64,000 nt of DNA from Shewanella litoralis (GCF_009828585.1 NZ_WSRZ01000004.1:1-64000); one strand, 5' to 3'. Counted from the first letter of the stretch, positions 20,449 to 29,792 are shown. Translations and numbers: made by a program. The notes: generated from the sequence alone by a model not told the origin.

Positions 20449-20707
20449 GTCCTATTCCTTGGTTTACACAATATGCACCCTCATCCTTCACCATAACTTT
20501 TCACTCAGATAATTAACGAAGGTAGGCGTGATGTTGATAATCGGCTTTGGCTTAACTCGCTCATTTGCCAAATATTTAACCGACTTAATCAAAAGTAACA
20601 CAATAATCATTATAGAATAGCGTTTTAAGCTTGAGAAAAGCCACCAGCAAGGTAAGATAAACCCAAATTTATATTCATAATTCGATACGTTGGAGAATTA
20701 AGCAACA

Positions 20708-22108
20708 ATGAGCATTACATCTGTCGCTTCTGTATTTAAAGGTGAACACGCCATCGGTTCGCAAGTCACGGTTCGTGGCTGGGTGAGAACTCGCCGTGAT
20801 TCTAAAGCGGGTATTTCTTTCTTGGCCGTTTATGACGGTTCATGTTTCGACCCTATTCAAGGTGTCGTGCCAAATAGCCTAGCCAATTACAATGACGATG
20901 TATTGAAATTGACTGCCGGCTGCTCTGTGGTAATGACGGGTGAAGTGGTTGCATCTCCGGGTGCTGGTCAGGCATTTGAACTGCAAGTCTCTGCAGTAGA
21001 TGTTACCGGATTTGTTGATGATCCAGATACCTACCCAATGGCCGCTAAGCGCCACTCTATCGAGCATTTACGTGAACTAGCCCACTTACGTCCGCGAACC
21101 AACATTATTGGTGCAGTTGCGCGTGTGCGTAACTGTTTATCGCAAGCAATTCATCGTTTCTACCATCAAGAAGGATTTATTTGGGTATCTACCCCATTAA
21201 TCACCGCTTCTGACTGTGAAGGTGCAGGCGAAATGTTCCGTGTATCAACATTAGACATGGAAAACCTGCCACGCACTCCAGCGGGTAAAGTCGATTACGA
21301 CAAAGACTTTTTCGGTAAAGAATCATTTTTAACGGTATCTGGTCAGTTAAACGCTGAAACTTATGCTTGTGCCTTGTCTAAAGTGTATACCTTTGGCCCG
21401 ACTTTCCGCGCTGAAAACTCAAACACAACCCGCCACCTTGCAGAATTCTGGATGGTTGAGCCTGAAGTCGCCTTCGCAACATTAGATGATGCGGCTGAGC
21501 TTGCTGAAAAAATGCTTAAGTTTGCATTTAACGCCGTGCTTGAAGAACGTATGGACGACTTGAACTTCTTCAACGAACGAGTGGATAAAACCGTAGTTGA
21601 GCGTTTGCAATCGTTTGTGAGCAGCGATTTCGCTCAGGTTGATTACACAGACGCCGTCGAAATTCTTAAAAACTGTGGTAAGACGTTCGAATTCCCAGTT
21701 GAATGGGGTATCGATTTACAATCTGAACATGAGCGTTACCTAGCTGAAGAACACTTTAAAGCACCGGTTGTAGTGAAAAACTACCCGAAAGACATTAAAG
21801 CCTTCTACATGCGTTTAAACGATGATGGTAAGACCGTTGCTGCGATGGATGTGTTAGCACCTGGTATTGGTGAGATCATCGGTGGTGCGCAGCGTGAAGA
21901 GCGTTTAGATGTATTAGATGCCCGTCTAGCTGAAATGGAACTAAGCCAGGAAGATTACTGGTGGTATCGTGACCTACGTCGCTATGGCACAGTACCTCAC
22001 GCAGGTTTTGGTTTAGGTTTCGAGCGTTTAGTGTCTTACGTGACTGGCGTGAACAACATCCGCGATGTTATTCCGTTCCCACGTGCACCACGTTCGGCTA
22101 ACTTCTAG
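20708..22108 (+). CDS. asnS: Asparaginyl-tRNA synthetase
   Basis: AsnRS charges tRNA-Asn. The 466-residue class IIb enzyme has an N-terminal OB-fold anticodon-binding domain ([17 protein letters not shown]) and a catalytic domain with motif 2 [17 protein letters not shown] and motif 3 [10 protein letters not shown] near the C-terminus, all at standard positions. It has its own terminator at 22137-22163. Five tRNA-Asn genes lie about 5 kb downstream on the same strand. Confidence 0.97.
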   Translation: MSITSVASVFKGEHAIGSQVTVRGWVRTRRDSKAGISFLAVYDGSCFDPIQGVVPNSLANYNDDVLKLTAGCSVVMTGEVVASPGAGQAFELQVSAVDVTGFVDDPDTYPMAAKRHSIEHLRELAHLRPRTNIIGAVARVRNCLSQAIHRFYHQEGFIWVSTPLITASDCEGAGEMFRVSTLDMENLPRTPAGKVDYDKDFFGKESFLTVSGQLNAETYACALSKVYTFGPTFRAENSNTTRHLAEFWMVEPEVAFATLDDAAELAEKMLKFAFNAVLEERMDDLNFFNERVDKTVVERLQSFVSSDFAQVDYTDAVEILKNCGKTFEFPVEWGIDLQSEHERYLAEEHFKAPVVVKNYPKDIKAFYMRLNDDGKTVAAMDVLAPGIGEIIGGAQREERLDVLDARLAEMELSQEDYWWYRDLRRYGTVPHAGFGLGFERLVSYVTGVNNIRDVIPFPRAPRSANF

Positions 22109-22136
22109 TATCCGACCTACCCAATCTATTGATGTT

Positions 22137-22163
22137 AAAACGCGCCTTGATGGCGCGTTTTTT
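22137..22163. terminator. Terminator between asnS and the convergent EAL gene
   Basis: AAAACGCGCC pairs with GGCGCGTTTT around a five-base loop and continues into T residues on the plus strand. The flanking A run makes it potentially usable from the minus strand too. Confidence 0.9.
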
Positions 22164-22164
22164 A

Positions 22165-22938
22165 TTATGCCTTGAGCAACTCAAAATCAATTTCGGGCAA
22201 AGATTCAAAACCGGGTTTAGCAAAAAGATAACCTTGCATCAGTTCGATACCGGCATTTTTTAACCAAAGATACTCTTCCATGGTTTCTATCCCTTCGGCT
22301 AACACTGTGATGTTAAGTTCTTGCATCATATTCAAGCAGTGGTTGACGATGACCTGACGAGTACTATTTAAATTAATATTGCGGATAAGCCCCATGTCGA
22401 GCTTAATAATATCAGTTTGAAAATCTGCGAGTAAATTCAACCCAGAAAACCCAGAACCAAAATCATCTGTGGCCGTTTTGAATCCTAATGCTTGATAATA
22501 ATTAACGATTTTTTTGATGTGTTCACTGTCTTCAATTTTTTCAACTTCAGTAAATTCAAACATAATGCGTTCTGTTGGAAATTGATATTTTTTTGCAGCT
22601 TCAAGTGTGGTACGAATACAGCGCTCTGGCTTATAAATGGCATTGGGTAGAAAATTAATGCTCAACATTGAGTCGATACCCAGCTTTGCAGCTAAAGCTA
22701 TTGCTTTAATGCGGCAAAGTTGATCGAACAAGTAGCGGTTATCATCATTAACCTTAGCGATAATAGAATAAGCCGACTCATTATTCACTCCACGCACTAA
22801 CGCCTCATAACCAAAAACGTCCATGGTTTGACAATTGATAATGGGTTGGAATGCCATGGTAAAATCAAAGTCGAGCTTATTATCATCGATACAATGATTA
22901 CACACTACTTTGTCGCAATTTATATCGTCTGATTTCAT
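22165..22938 (-). CDS. EAL-domain protein, putative c-di-GMP phosphodiesterase
   Basis: The 257-residue cytoplasmic protein is almost entirely one EAL domain. The catalytic and metal-binding residues all appear intact: the Glu of YEALVRG, the Asn of LSINFLPNA, the Glu of MFEFTE, the Asp pair in TDDFGSGFSG, the Lys of IIKLDM, the Glu of LAEGIET and the Gln of MQGYLF, so it should hydrolyse c-di-GMP. A short N-terminal segment has two Cys (CDKVVCNHC region gives three in ten residues), which might bind a metal or sense redox; this is a guess. The phenylalanine-rich FAKP end and the SINF variant resemble the stand-alone YcgF-type EAL group. Confidence 0.87.
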   Translation of the reverse strand: MKSDDINCDKVVCNHCIDDNKLDFDFTMAFQPIINCQTMDVFGYEALVRGVNNESAYSIIAKVNDDNRYLFDQLCRIKAIALAAKLGIDSMLSINFLPNAIYKPERCIRTTLEAAKKYQFPTERIMFEFTEVEKIEDSEHIKKIVNYYQALGFKTATDDFGSGFSGLNLLADFQTDIIKLDMGLIRNINLNSTRQVIVNHCLNMMQELNITVLAEGIETMEEYLWLKNAGIELMQGYLFAKPGFESLPEIDFELLKA

Positions 22939-23021
22939 ATTTTTTACCAGTTTATTCTCTGTATATTTCGCATCAATGCGTCACAAGTTATTCAATTAAA
23001 GCACTTTACATAAAGTGTAGT

Positions 23022-23076
23022 CTAGGGCGTGTGTATATTTGTTTATTTTTTATCAGCAAAGATAAACACGCCCTAG
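23022..23076. repeat. Palindromic element CTAGGGCGTGT...ACACGCCCTAG
   Basis: An exact 11-base inverted repeat (23022-23032 and 23066-23076) bounds a 55-base AT-rich element just after the uvrB stop codon. An inner stem, TTTATC with GATAAA, also exists. On the minus strand the inner hairpin is followed by an A-rich stretch, so it is not a clean uvrB terminator. It looks like a small mobile palindrome or a terminal remnant of one. Confidence 0.55.
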
Positions 23077-23085
23077 TAAGATAAA

Positions 23086-25107
23086 TTAGCTGTTTAAAAT
23101 AATTTGTTCGCGTAGATGTTTCACTTCATCACGCAATGCGGCAGCTTGTTCAAATTCAAGGTTTCTGGCAAATTCGTGCATTTGCTTTTCAAGCGCATCA
23201 ATTTGATGGCTTAAGTCGGCAACACTGGTATAGGTAGCACGGCTGTCTGCCACGTGTGCATACTTGCCTTGTTGCTTTTGCTGACCTTTGGCTTTTTTAG
23301 GATCGCCAACATCCATCACATCGGTAATACTTTTAACCACGCCACGGGGCACAATACCGAGTTTAAGATTATGCTGGTGTTGTTTTTCGCGTCTACGTTC
23401 CGTTTCACCCATGGCTTTAGCCATTGAATTGGTAATTCTGTCGGCATAAAGAATCACTTTACCGTTAACATTACGGGCGGCGCGGCCAATTGTCTGAATA
23501 AGTGACCTCTCAGAACGTAAAAAGCCTTCTTTATCTGCATCAAGAATACACACCAACGACACTTCAGGTAAATCTAACCCTTCACGCAATAAGTTAATCC
23601 CAACGAGTACATCAAAATGACCTAAGCGAAGATCGCGAATAATTTCAATTCGCTCAACAGTGTCAATATCTGAATGTAAGTAGCGCACTTTAACGCCATG
23701 TTCGTCGAGGTATTCAGTTAAGTCTTCGGACATACGTTTGGTTAACGTGGTCACTAATACCCGCTCATTAACCGCAACGCGTTTATGAATTTCAGATAAT
23801 AAGTCATCCACCTGGATCCCAACAGGACGTACCTCAAGTACAGGATCAAGCAATCCAGTTGGCCGTACTACCTGCTCAGCAACCTCGCCATCACTTTTAT
23901 CAAGCTCATATTGGCTTGGTGTGGCGGATACAAAAATGGTTTGTGGCATTAAGCGCTCGAACTCTTCGAACATTAATGGTCGGTTGTCGAGTGCGGAAGG
24001 TAAGCGAAAACCATATTCAACTAGGTTCATTTTACGACTACGATCGCCTTTGTACATGGCACCAATTTGCGGAACGGTCACATGAGACTCGTCAATAATT
24101 AACAAACCGTCAGCAGGTAAATAATCAAGAAGGGTCGGAGGTCCTTCACCGGTGCCCCGCCCCGACAAATAACGCGAGTAGTTTTCGATACCTGAGCAAT
24201 AGCCTAATTCAACCATCATTTCGACGTCATATTGAACGCGTTCAGTGATCCGTTGTGCTTCTATCAACTTGTTATTGTCGAGCAAAAATTGCCGGCGTTC
24301 TCTCAGCTCTTCTTTAATCTCTTCTGTTGCCGCCAAGATTTTTTCACGTGGCGTGACATAATGCGTTTTAGGATAAATAGTGGTTCTAACGATGCGCTTA
24401 TTAATTTGTCCTGTCAGTGGATCAAACTCGCTTAAACGTTCAATTTCATCATCGAACAATTCAACACGAATGGCTTCACGTTCAGATTCAGCAGGAAAGA
24501 TATCAATCACCTCGCCCCGCACGCGATATGTACCGCGTTGCAGCTCAATGTCATTGCGGGTGTATTGTAATTCACTGAGGCGGATCAAGATGTCACGTTG
24601 CCCCATAAAGTCACCCTGACGTAGGTGCAATAGCATTTTCATGTATGAGTCAGGATCGCCCAGACCATAAATAGCTGAAACTGAAGCAATCAGTACCACA
24701 TCTTTGCGCTCTAATAACGCTTTAGTTGCTGACAATCGCATTTGTTCGATGTGGGCATTAACAGATGCATCTTTTTCAATAAAAGTATTTGACGCAGGAA
24801 CGTATGCTTCTGGTTGATAATAATCATAATAAGAAACAAAGTATTCAACCGCATTGTGAGGAAAAAACTCTTTCATTTCGCCATAAAGCTGGGCAGCAAG
24901 GGTTTTATTGGGGGCCATAATAATGGTTGGCCGACCCATTTGTTTGATCACATTGGCAATAGTGTAAGTTTTACCTGATCCTGTCACCCCGAGTAAGGTT
25001 TGGCTGGCAATGCCAGACTGTAAACCATCGACAAGTTGGTTAATTGCAGTGGGCTGATCGCCCGCAGGTTCAAATTTGGACTCTAAGGTAAAAACAGACT
25101 CTGACAC
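23086..25107 (-). CDS. uvrB: Excinuclease ABC subunit B
   Basis: UvrB is the damage-verifying helicase-like subunit of nucleotide excision repair. The 673-residue protein has Walker [13 protein letters not shown], the flexible beta-hairpin segment [14 protein letters not shown], the DESH Walker B box, helicase motif QTIGRAARN, and a C-terminal UVR domain ([19 protein letters not shown]) that contacts UvrC. The start codon is GTG at 25107 with AAGGAAA upstream. Length and motifs are standard. Confidence 0.97.
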   Translation of the reverse strand: MSESVFTLESKFEPAGDQPTAINQLVDGLQSGIASQTLLGVTGSGKTYTIANVIKQMGRPTIIMAPNKTLAAQLYGEMKEFFPHNAVEYFVSYYDYYQPEAYVPASNTFIEKDASVNAHIEQMRLSATKALLERKDVVLIASVSAIYGLGDPDSYMKMLLHLRQGDFMGQRDILIRLSELQYTRNDIELQRGTYRVRGEVIDIFPAESEREAIRVELFDDEIERLSEFDPLTGQINKRIVRTTIYPKTHYVTPREKILAATEEIKEELRERRQFLLDNNKLIEAQRITERVQYDVEMMVELGYCSGIENYSRYLSGRGTGEGPPTLLDYLPADGLLIIDESHVTVPQIGAMYKGDRSRKMNLVEYGFRLPSALDNRPLMFEEFERLMPQTIFVSATPSQYELDKSDGEVAEQVVRPTGLLDPVLEVRPVGIQVDDLLSEIHKRVAVNERVLVTTLTKRMSEDLTEYLDEHGVKVRYLHSDIDTVERIEIIRDLRLGHFDVLVGINLLREGLDLPEVSLVCILDADKEGFLRSERSLIQTIGRAARNVNGKVILYADRITNSMAKAMGETERRREKQHQHNLKLGIVPRGVVKSITDVMDVGDPKKAKGQQKQQGKYAHVADSRATYTSVADLSHQIDALEKQMHEFARNLEFEQAAALRDEVKHLREQIILNS

Positions 25108-26024
25108 TGGGCGGTTTCCTTATTTATTGAACCGTTAATGATATACCTAAACGCTAATATGTTGCGACAGTAAATATGAAGAAGTGCAATGATTCGTCAT
25201 CACAATACTGTCAAACAGATGAATTCATTTGTGCTGTGCAATATTTGTTTATCCATTGGTAACTAAAATGATCTCTTTTACTTAGCTCGCTTAGCAGAAT
25301 ATTCGCGCCCGAATATGCTTGAGCGTGACCAGAGCAAGATCGTAAACAATCAATGCCATGTTTTTAATCACAGCCATGGTTTGCCATGTATAAAATATAT
25401 CGGACGATTACGATCGTTTAAGGCCATTTAATCTTGAAGATGACAACCGAGCGATCCTGAAATGAAACAGATTAACAAAAACCGTTTTATCCTAAAAACA
25501 GCACTTAAATCGGTGAAAAACTAAACTAAACTGCAATTTAATACACAATCATCAATGCAATCGAATTACAATTTTGCAATTCACAGAACAGTCAAAAAAC
25601 AAAACAGTTGATTTTTGTATGCATATGAATATAAACAAGTTAATTTATTGCTAATGAATAAGTGCATTTTAACTCCAAACCATACTCAGCAAGGGATTGG
25701 AGGCAATTTACAGTAGAAGTCCACAAGTTTATCCACAGATTTAGTGGATAAGTCACTAAACTCCAATGTGGGTGCGGGATACCGCGATGGCAGGATTCAT
25801 AAAAACGTAAGAATGTTTTGATGAAATTTAATTACATTTGATATTCAATACGGAACAAAAAGACAATCGGATCATGAGTTGCTAATAAAGTATTGGGCAT
25901 AAATGATAATATTTGGTTTGATCAACGCAATGTCACTCACCCAGTCACACAGAATCTGTAGTCCCCTCTTTTTAAGATGTTATCGACTTTTGTCTGACCT
26001 GTTCTCTGGATAAGAGATACACTT
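25108..26024. other. Gene-poor region, 0.9 kb, between uvrB and a small frame
   Basis: No frame longer than 60 codons and no recognisable gene remnant was found on either strand. The base composition is AT-rich. The only strong structure is the DnaA-box-like palindrome at 25729-25760. The uvrB promoter should lie within the first 150 bases on the minus strand. Confidence 0.6.
25729..25760. promoter_or_regulatory. Paired DnaA-box-like sites with an overlapping alternative hairpin
   Basis: TTATCCACA at 25729-25737 is a perfect consensus DnaA box, and GTGGATAA at 25744-25751 is the same core inverted, with seven bases between. A second inverted repeat, TTTAGTG (25740-25746) with CACTAAA (25754-25760), overlaps and would compete with the first fold. 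No replication gene is nearby, so it may be a DnaA titration or regulatory site, or a chance palindrome. Confidence 0.4.
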
Positions 26025-26156
26025 ATGCGATTTAAAATCAGCATGTTAACCCTCCTCTTTTTCAAGCTTGTGGTTTGTTATGCTAACCAAGGCGAATTGA
26101 TGCGTCAAAAGCGAGCCTATCGTAAGTCGATTAAAGCAAGGCAATGGACTGTTTGA
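26025..26156 (+). CDS. Possible 43-residue exported peptide
   Basis: The frame begins MRFKISMLTLLFFKLVVCYA, which reads as a signal peptide with a plausible cleavage after CYA, and continues with a charged, Arg/Lys-rich tail (QGELMRQKRAYRKSIKARQ) to a TGA. The mature peptide would be about 23 residues and strongly basic. The upstream GGATAAGAG is only a weak ribosome site. I do not recognise it; it could be a real small secreted protein or the surviving end of a decayed gene. Confidence 0.35.
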   Translation: MRFKISMLTLLFFKLVVCYANQGELMRQKRAYRKSIKARQWTV

Positions 26157-26225
26157 GAGGCGTTTATTATCTAGCTCAGTTTATCTAGCATAACGACATA
26201 TCAAAGTCTCTGCCGCGCTGCTGTA

Positions 26226-26519
26226 TATACCCAATCAACTTGGAGAGACGTGTTTCAGAGCTTCACCGTGTTTTCAATACTAGGCGCGTTAATGCAGTAA
26301 TGTAGGTACCTTATAAATTAACGCAACAACGCTCTTGATTTAATAATAAGGGGAACACGATGAAGCTCCCAAGGGGCAAGTGTTACACGCGTTTATGCTG
26401 CGGCTTTTGTTAATTTAGCTGATTTTAGAAGGGGAATAACCATTACCCGCAACCAATGCCTTGCCTAAACGCGTGTAAATTCTTGCTGAAATCGAGCATC
26501 TTCAGGTTGTTTGGGTATA
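26226..26519. mobile_element. MITE-like element with terminal inverted repeats
   Basis: The ends TATACCCAATCAACTTG (26226-26242) and CAGGTTGTTTGGGTATA (26503-26519) are inverted copies matching at 15 of 17 positions. An inner perfect 13-base inverted repeat (TTACACGCGTTTA at 26383-26395 and TAAACGCGTGTAA at 26466-26478) folds the right half. There is no coding capacity. The 294-base size, TA-rich tips and symmetry fit a non-autonomous miniature element; the parent transposase is unknown. Confidence 0.6.
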
Positions 26520-26914
26520 TGTGAAATGGGAAACGATTCTCTGTAAAACGACTTTGAAAGCTTAACAGGGCTTGGTAAACAAAAAACAATAATACGTTCA
26601 TCAAGTTGATTGAGAGCCGGCATATTCAATCATTCGTTCCACTCAAAGCCGATTAATATTTAAATGCTTTCTCGCGTTCAATGACAAAGTGAATCGCAGC
26701 CGCTAATTGATTGACAGTACCTCAACAATAGAAAACGCATCATGTATTACTCTTTTTTATCAAAGAGCCGTTCTACCGTTCATGATTTGATTTTATCTAA
26801 GTATTTCATTTTCTATTCATTGTTCAAAAATCAACATAAATGCCCAAAAGTCGTGCACGATGTGTATTTGGTAACCAATTAGTCACATAAATGCGATTTT
26901 TTTTCTAACTCGAG
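26520..26914. other. Intergenic spacer before the tRNA cluster
   Basis: About 395 AT-rich bases with no gene of normal size. A short minus-strand frame near 26665-26730 encodes about 20 residues ending EREKAFKY and might be a gene relic, but nothing supports its expression. Confidence 0.45.
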
Positions 26915-26943
26915 TTGACTCAGTTACCAGAGCGTTTTACTAT
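26915..26943 (+). promoter_or_regulatory. Sigma-70 promoter of the tRNA-Asn cluster
   Basis: TTGACT at 26915-26920 and TACTAT at 26938-26943 are separated by exactly 17 bases and followed by a GC-rich discriminator (GCGCTCCG), the arrangement expected of a strong, stringently controlled stable-RNA promoter. The first tRNA begins 36 bases after the -10 box. Confidence 0.8.
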
Positions 26944-26979
26944 GCGCTCCGTTCTCAGCAATACATTGCTAAAAACGAT

Positions 26980-27055
26980 TCCCCAGTAGTTCAGTCGGTA
27001 GAACGGCGGACTGTTAATCCGTATGTCACTGGTTCAAGTCCAGTCTGGGGAGCCA
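26980..27055 (+). tRNA. tRNA-Asn (GTT), copy 1
   Basis: A 76-base cloverleaf with encoded CCA. The acceptor arms TCCCCAG and CTGGGGA pair, the T loop reads GGTTCAAGTCC, and the anticodon GTT occupies positions 34-36 (CTGTTAA). It is nearly identical to E. coli tRNA-Asn except in the acceptor stem. Confidence 0.98.
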
Positions 27056-27087
27056 ATTTAGTATACTGTTAAGAACGTAAGCGTAAT

Positions 27088-27163
27088 TCCCCAGTAGTTC
27101 AGTCGGTAGAACGGCGGACTGTTAATCCGTATGTCACTGGTTCAAGTCCAGTCTGGGGAGCCA
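27088..27163 (+). tRNA. tRNA-Asn (GTT), copy 2
   Basis: Identical in all 76 bases to copy 1, including the encoded CCA. A 32-base spacer separates it from copy 1. Confidence 0.98.
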
Positions 27164-27187
27164 ACGCTTAATGTTATCGAAATCGAT

Positions 27188-27263
27188 TCCCCAGTAGTTC
27201 AGTCGGTAGAACGGCGGACTGTTAATCCGTATGTCACTGGTTCAAGTCCAGTCTGGGGAGCCA
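27188..27263 (+). tRNA. tRNA-Asn (GTT), copy 3
   Basis: Identical to copies 1 and 2; a 24-base spacer precedes it. Confidence 0.98.
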
Positions 27264-27290
27264 TCGAGATAACAATTTGAAATGATCAAT

Positions 27291-27366
27291 TCCCCAGTAG
27301 TTCAGTCGGTAGAACGGCGGACTGTTAATCCGTATGTCACTGGTTCAAGTCCAGTCTGGGGAGCCA
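27291..27366 (+). tRNA. tRNA-Asn (GTT), copy 4
   Basis: Identical to the other copies; a 27-base spacer ending AATGATCAAT precedes it. Confidence 0.98.
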
Positions 27367-27394
27367 TTTCAAACCGTCCAAAATAATGATCAAT

Positions 27395-27470
27395 TCCCCA
27401 GTAGTTCAGTCGGTAGAACGGCGGACTGTTAATCCGTATGTCACTGGTTCAAGTCCAGTCTGGGGAGCCA
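27395..27470 (+). tRNA. tRNA-Asn (GTT), copy 5
   Basis: Identical to the other copies. Its 28-base leading spacer shares the AATGATCAAT ending with the spacer before copy 4, a sign of recent unit duplication. No clear terminator hairpin follows. Confidence 0.98.
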
Positions 27471-27748
27471 TCATCATTAGCATCAAATTCCCCTCTAAGT
27501 ACTAATTATTCAATTCATTAGTTTACACACTTTCTTCTACCCTATTATTTCCGTAGTTAATTGTTGCTTGATATTTTACTCACTACTGCGTCTGCTATGC
27601 TTATTGACTCACCCACTAACAACAAATCTATTTTTCCAGTAATTATAATGCTTTAGGTTAATAATAATTTAATAATATACCTGCTATGATATTATTGGTT
27701 ATTATATAAACTATCGTGATAACACCTTAATCGTCATGCCCATTCAGA
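27471..27748. other. Spacer between the tRNA cluster and the GGDEF-EAL gene
   Basis: AT-rich, with no gene visible. It leads to the sigma-54 promoter at 27749. Confidence 0.5.
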
Positions 27749-27764
27749 TGGCACAGCCTTTGCT
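27749..27764 (+). promoter_or_regulatory. Sigma-54 (RpoN) promoter of the GGDEF-EAL gene
   Basis: TGGCAC at 27749-27754, five bases, then TTGCT at 27760-27764 exactly matches the -24/-12 consensus, with the invariant GG and GC at the required spacing. Transcription would start near 27776, 44 bases before the ATG. A bound enhancer protein is required for such promoters; its site is not evident. Confidence 0.7.
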
Positions 27765-27819
27765 GCAAGCATCTGGCTGAAATGGCTAATATTGACAACT
27801 CGTAAGGAATGGATGTTTT

Positions 27820-29718
27820 ATGGGCTTATCAAAATCCTTTCAGCTGGTACTTTTCATTGTTTTCGGCCTGTTGATTTTTCGGATCTGGTCTGTTGAAAAT
27901 AATGAAGTACAAGAACAAGGTGAAATTGCACGCGCACAATATTTGCAATACGTGCAAACTTATCGCACATGGGATGGTGATGGCGAAGCCCTGTATCAAC
28001 AAATGTCGGCAAAATTTACTTTTCAGTTTTTTCAATTTATTCACAATACTGATAGCAATTTAAACTTCACTCATGGCAGCTTACAGCGACCCAGTGATGA
28101 TTTTGCTAGTCAAATTTTCAATATCGAACTTGGCCACATTCAGTCGTTTCCTCAAGCACGATTACAAGTGCGTTTAGATACTTCTAGCGTATTGTCTAGT
28201 AACATTGCCGATCTAAAAGAAACTGCCACCCTGCTAATTGGTGCCTACATTGTATTAATGTTGTTGTTTGCCGCATTAGTGCAATTACACAGAAAACGTA
28301 TTCGTTATGCTGCAGAGTACGTCACACACATTCCTGATTTGTCTTTTTTAGCACTTGAGCGCTCCCGTTTCCCTGGGGTATTGCGCCCATTAGGTAATGC
28401 CCTTGAAACCTGCCGTGGCCAGTTAAAGCTCAGCCTAGACCATGTTCGAAAAGAAAACGAATTACTGACAAAGGCGGCTTATCAAGATCCTGTCAGTGGC
28501 TTCTCTACTCGGCAACGTTTTACTCAATTTTTAGAAGACTTAAGCCAATCAAATAAGCAGCAATATGGCGTTTTGATCATGGTAAAAGCCGCAGAACTTG
28601 CGAGCATTAACCAACTGCATGGCAGAGCGGCCGGTGATGATTATTTAGCGAAACTGGCTAATTGTATTCGTAAAGCGGTTTCATCATTGGGAGTAAATGA
28701 ATGCTTTAGGGTTTCAAGTGGTGATTTTGCGGTGTTTATTGATGGCATAACACTTAAAGAAGGTGAGAAATGTTTAGAACAGCTCAAACGTCACCTTGAT
28801 GAATACGCCCAAAGTACCCGAAGTGATTCTATCGCCCATGCAGGGATGGTGCCTTATAAAGAAGGTTGTGAACCGTTAGCGTTAATGGCATTGGCTGATA
28901 CCGCTGTCAGTATTGCGCAAACATTGGGCCCTAATCGTTATTATCAACTTGAGAAACTCTCAGGGGATGAACAATTTGGTGATGACCACTGGAAACTCAC
29001 AATTGACGATTTAATTAATCGCCGCAGCATTAATTTTTATCAGCAACCTATTCAACCGTGTAATAATCAAACCGATGTTTATCGCGAATTATTAGCACGC
29101 TTTTATAACGCTGAAGGTAAATACCTGCCAACAACCACAGTCATTGCCATGGCTGAGCGTTATGGGCTGAATATTGAACTGGACAAAATGATCGTTATTC
29201 AAACGATTAAAGTGTTGAGTGAAAACCCAAGCATTATCGGTAACATGGGTGTCAACATTAGTGCATTATCGGCGTTACAAGATGGATTTACCACCTGGTT
29301 AAAAGACCTATTGACCAAACACCGCCATGTAGCTTCTCGATTGATATTCGAACTCAATGAGTCAGGCATGCAAGCAAATTTAATATCAAGCCGTCAATTT
29401 GTCAGCGAAATGCATAAAGTCGGTGCTAAAGTGGCTATTGAGCGTTTTGGCTTGGGCTTTACCTCGTTTAAATTCTTCCGAGAAGTACGTCCAGATTTTA
29501 TCAAACTCGACAGTAGCTACAGCGACAATATTGAACAAGATAATAATAATAAGTTTTTTGTTCGCATGATGGTTGATATCGCTAAACGTATTAGCATTCG
29601 GGTGATAGCTACCGGCGTGGAAAAACAAGACGAAAAGCTCACCCTAGAAAAGTTACTGGTTGACGGCCTGCAAGGGTATTACATTGCCAAGCCTGAAGTT
29701 TTAGTCAAAAAACAGTAA
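27820..29718 (+). CDS. LapD-like membrane protein with degenerate GGDEF and EAL domains
   Basis: The 632-residue protein has a membrane helix at about residues 8-23, a periplasmic domain of LapD/MoxY N-terminal type to about 135, a second helix (TLLIGAYIVLMLLFAALVQL), and cytoplasmic GGDEF then EAL domains. Both active sites are broken: the GGDEF position reads SSGDF, the EAL position reads RELLARF, and the metal-binding DDFG is replaced by IERFG. It should therefore bind c-di-GMP or act through protein contacts rather than make or degrade it, as LapD and CsrD do. A sigma-54 promoter lies upstream and a terminator downstream, so it is a single-gene unit ahead of rnf. Confidence 0.85.
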   Translation: MGLSKSFQLVLFIVFGLLIFRIWSVENNEVQEQGEIARAQYLQYVQTYRTWDGDGEALYQQMSAKFTFQFFQFIHNTDSNLNFTHGSLQRPSDDFASQIFNIELGHIQSFPQARLQVRLDTSSVLSSNIADLKETATLLIGAYIVLMLLFAALVQLHRKRIRYAAEYVTHIPDLSFLALERSRFPGVLRPLGNALETCRGQLKLSLDHVRKENELLTKAAYQDPVSGFSTRQRFTQFLEDLSQSNKQQYGVLIMVKAAELASINQLHGRAAGDDYLAKLANCIRKAVSSLGVNECFRVSSGDFAVFIDGITLKEGEKCLEQLKRHLDEYAQSTRSDSIAHAGMVPYKEGCEPLALMALADTAVSIAQTLGPNRYYQLEKLSGDEQFGDDHWKLTIDDLINRRSINFYQQPIQPCNNQTDVYRELLARFYNAEGKYLPTTTVIAMAERYGLNIELDKMIVIQTIKVLSENPSIIGNMGVNISALSALQDGFTTWLKDLLTKHRHVASRLIFELNESGMQANLISSRQFVSEMHKVGAKVAIERFGLGFTSFKFFREVRPDFIKLDSSYSDNIEQDNNNKFFVRMMVDIAKRISIRVIATGVEKQDEKLTLEKLLVDGLQGYYIAKPEVLVKKQ

Positions 29719-29757
29719 TCATTAGGTTATTAAAATGTAAAATCGAGCATTTTATCA

Positions 29758-29792
29758 CAAGGTTAAGCATTTTATGTTTAACCTTGTTTTTT
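29758..29792 (+). terminator. Terminator after the GGDEF-EAL gene
   Basis: CAAGGTTAA at 29758-29766 pairs with TTAACCTTG at 29778-29786 and is followed by six T residues. It separates this unit from the rnf operon. Confidence 0.85.

Noticed and set aside
26460-26620. Minus-strand frame of 52 codons (MPALNQLDERIIVF...)
   Set aside because: It runs into the MITE end and has no ribosome site or recognisable homology.
26980-27470. Regular 76-base repeats with 24-32-base spacers, reminiscent of a CRISPR array
   Set aside because: Each repeat is a complete tRNA-Asn with CCA; there are no cas genes.
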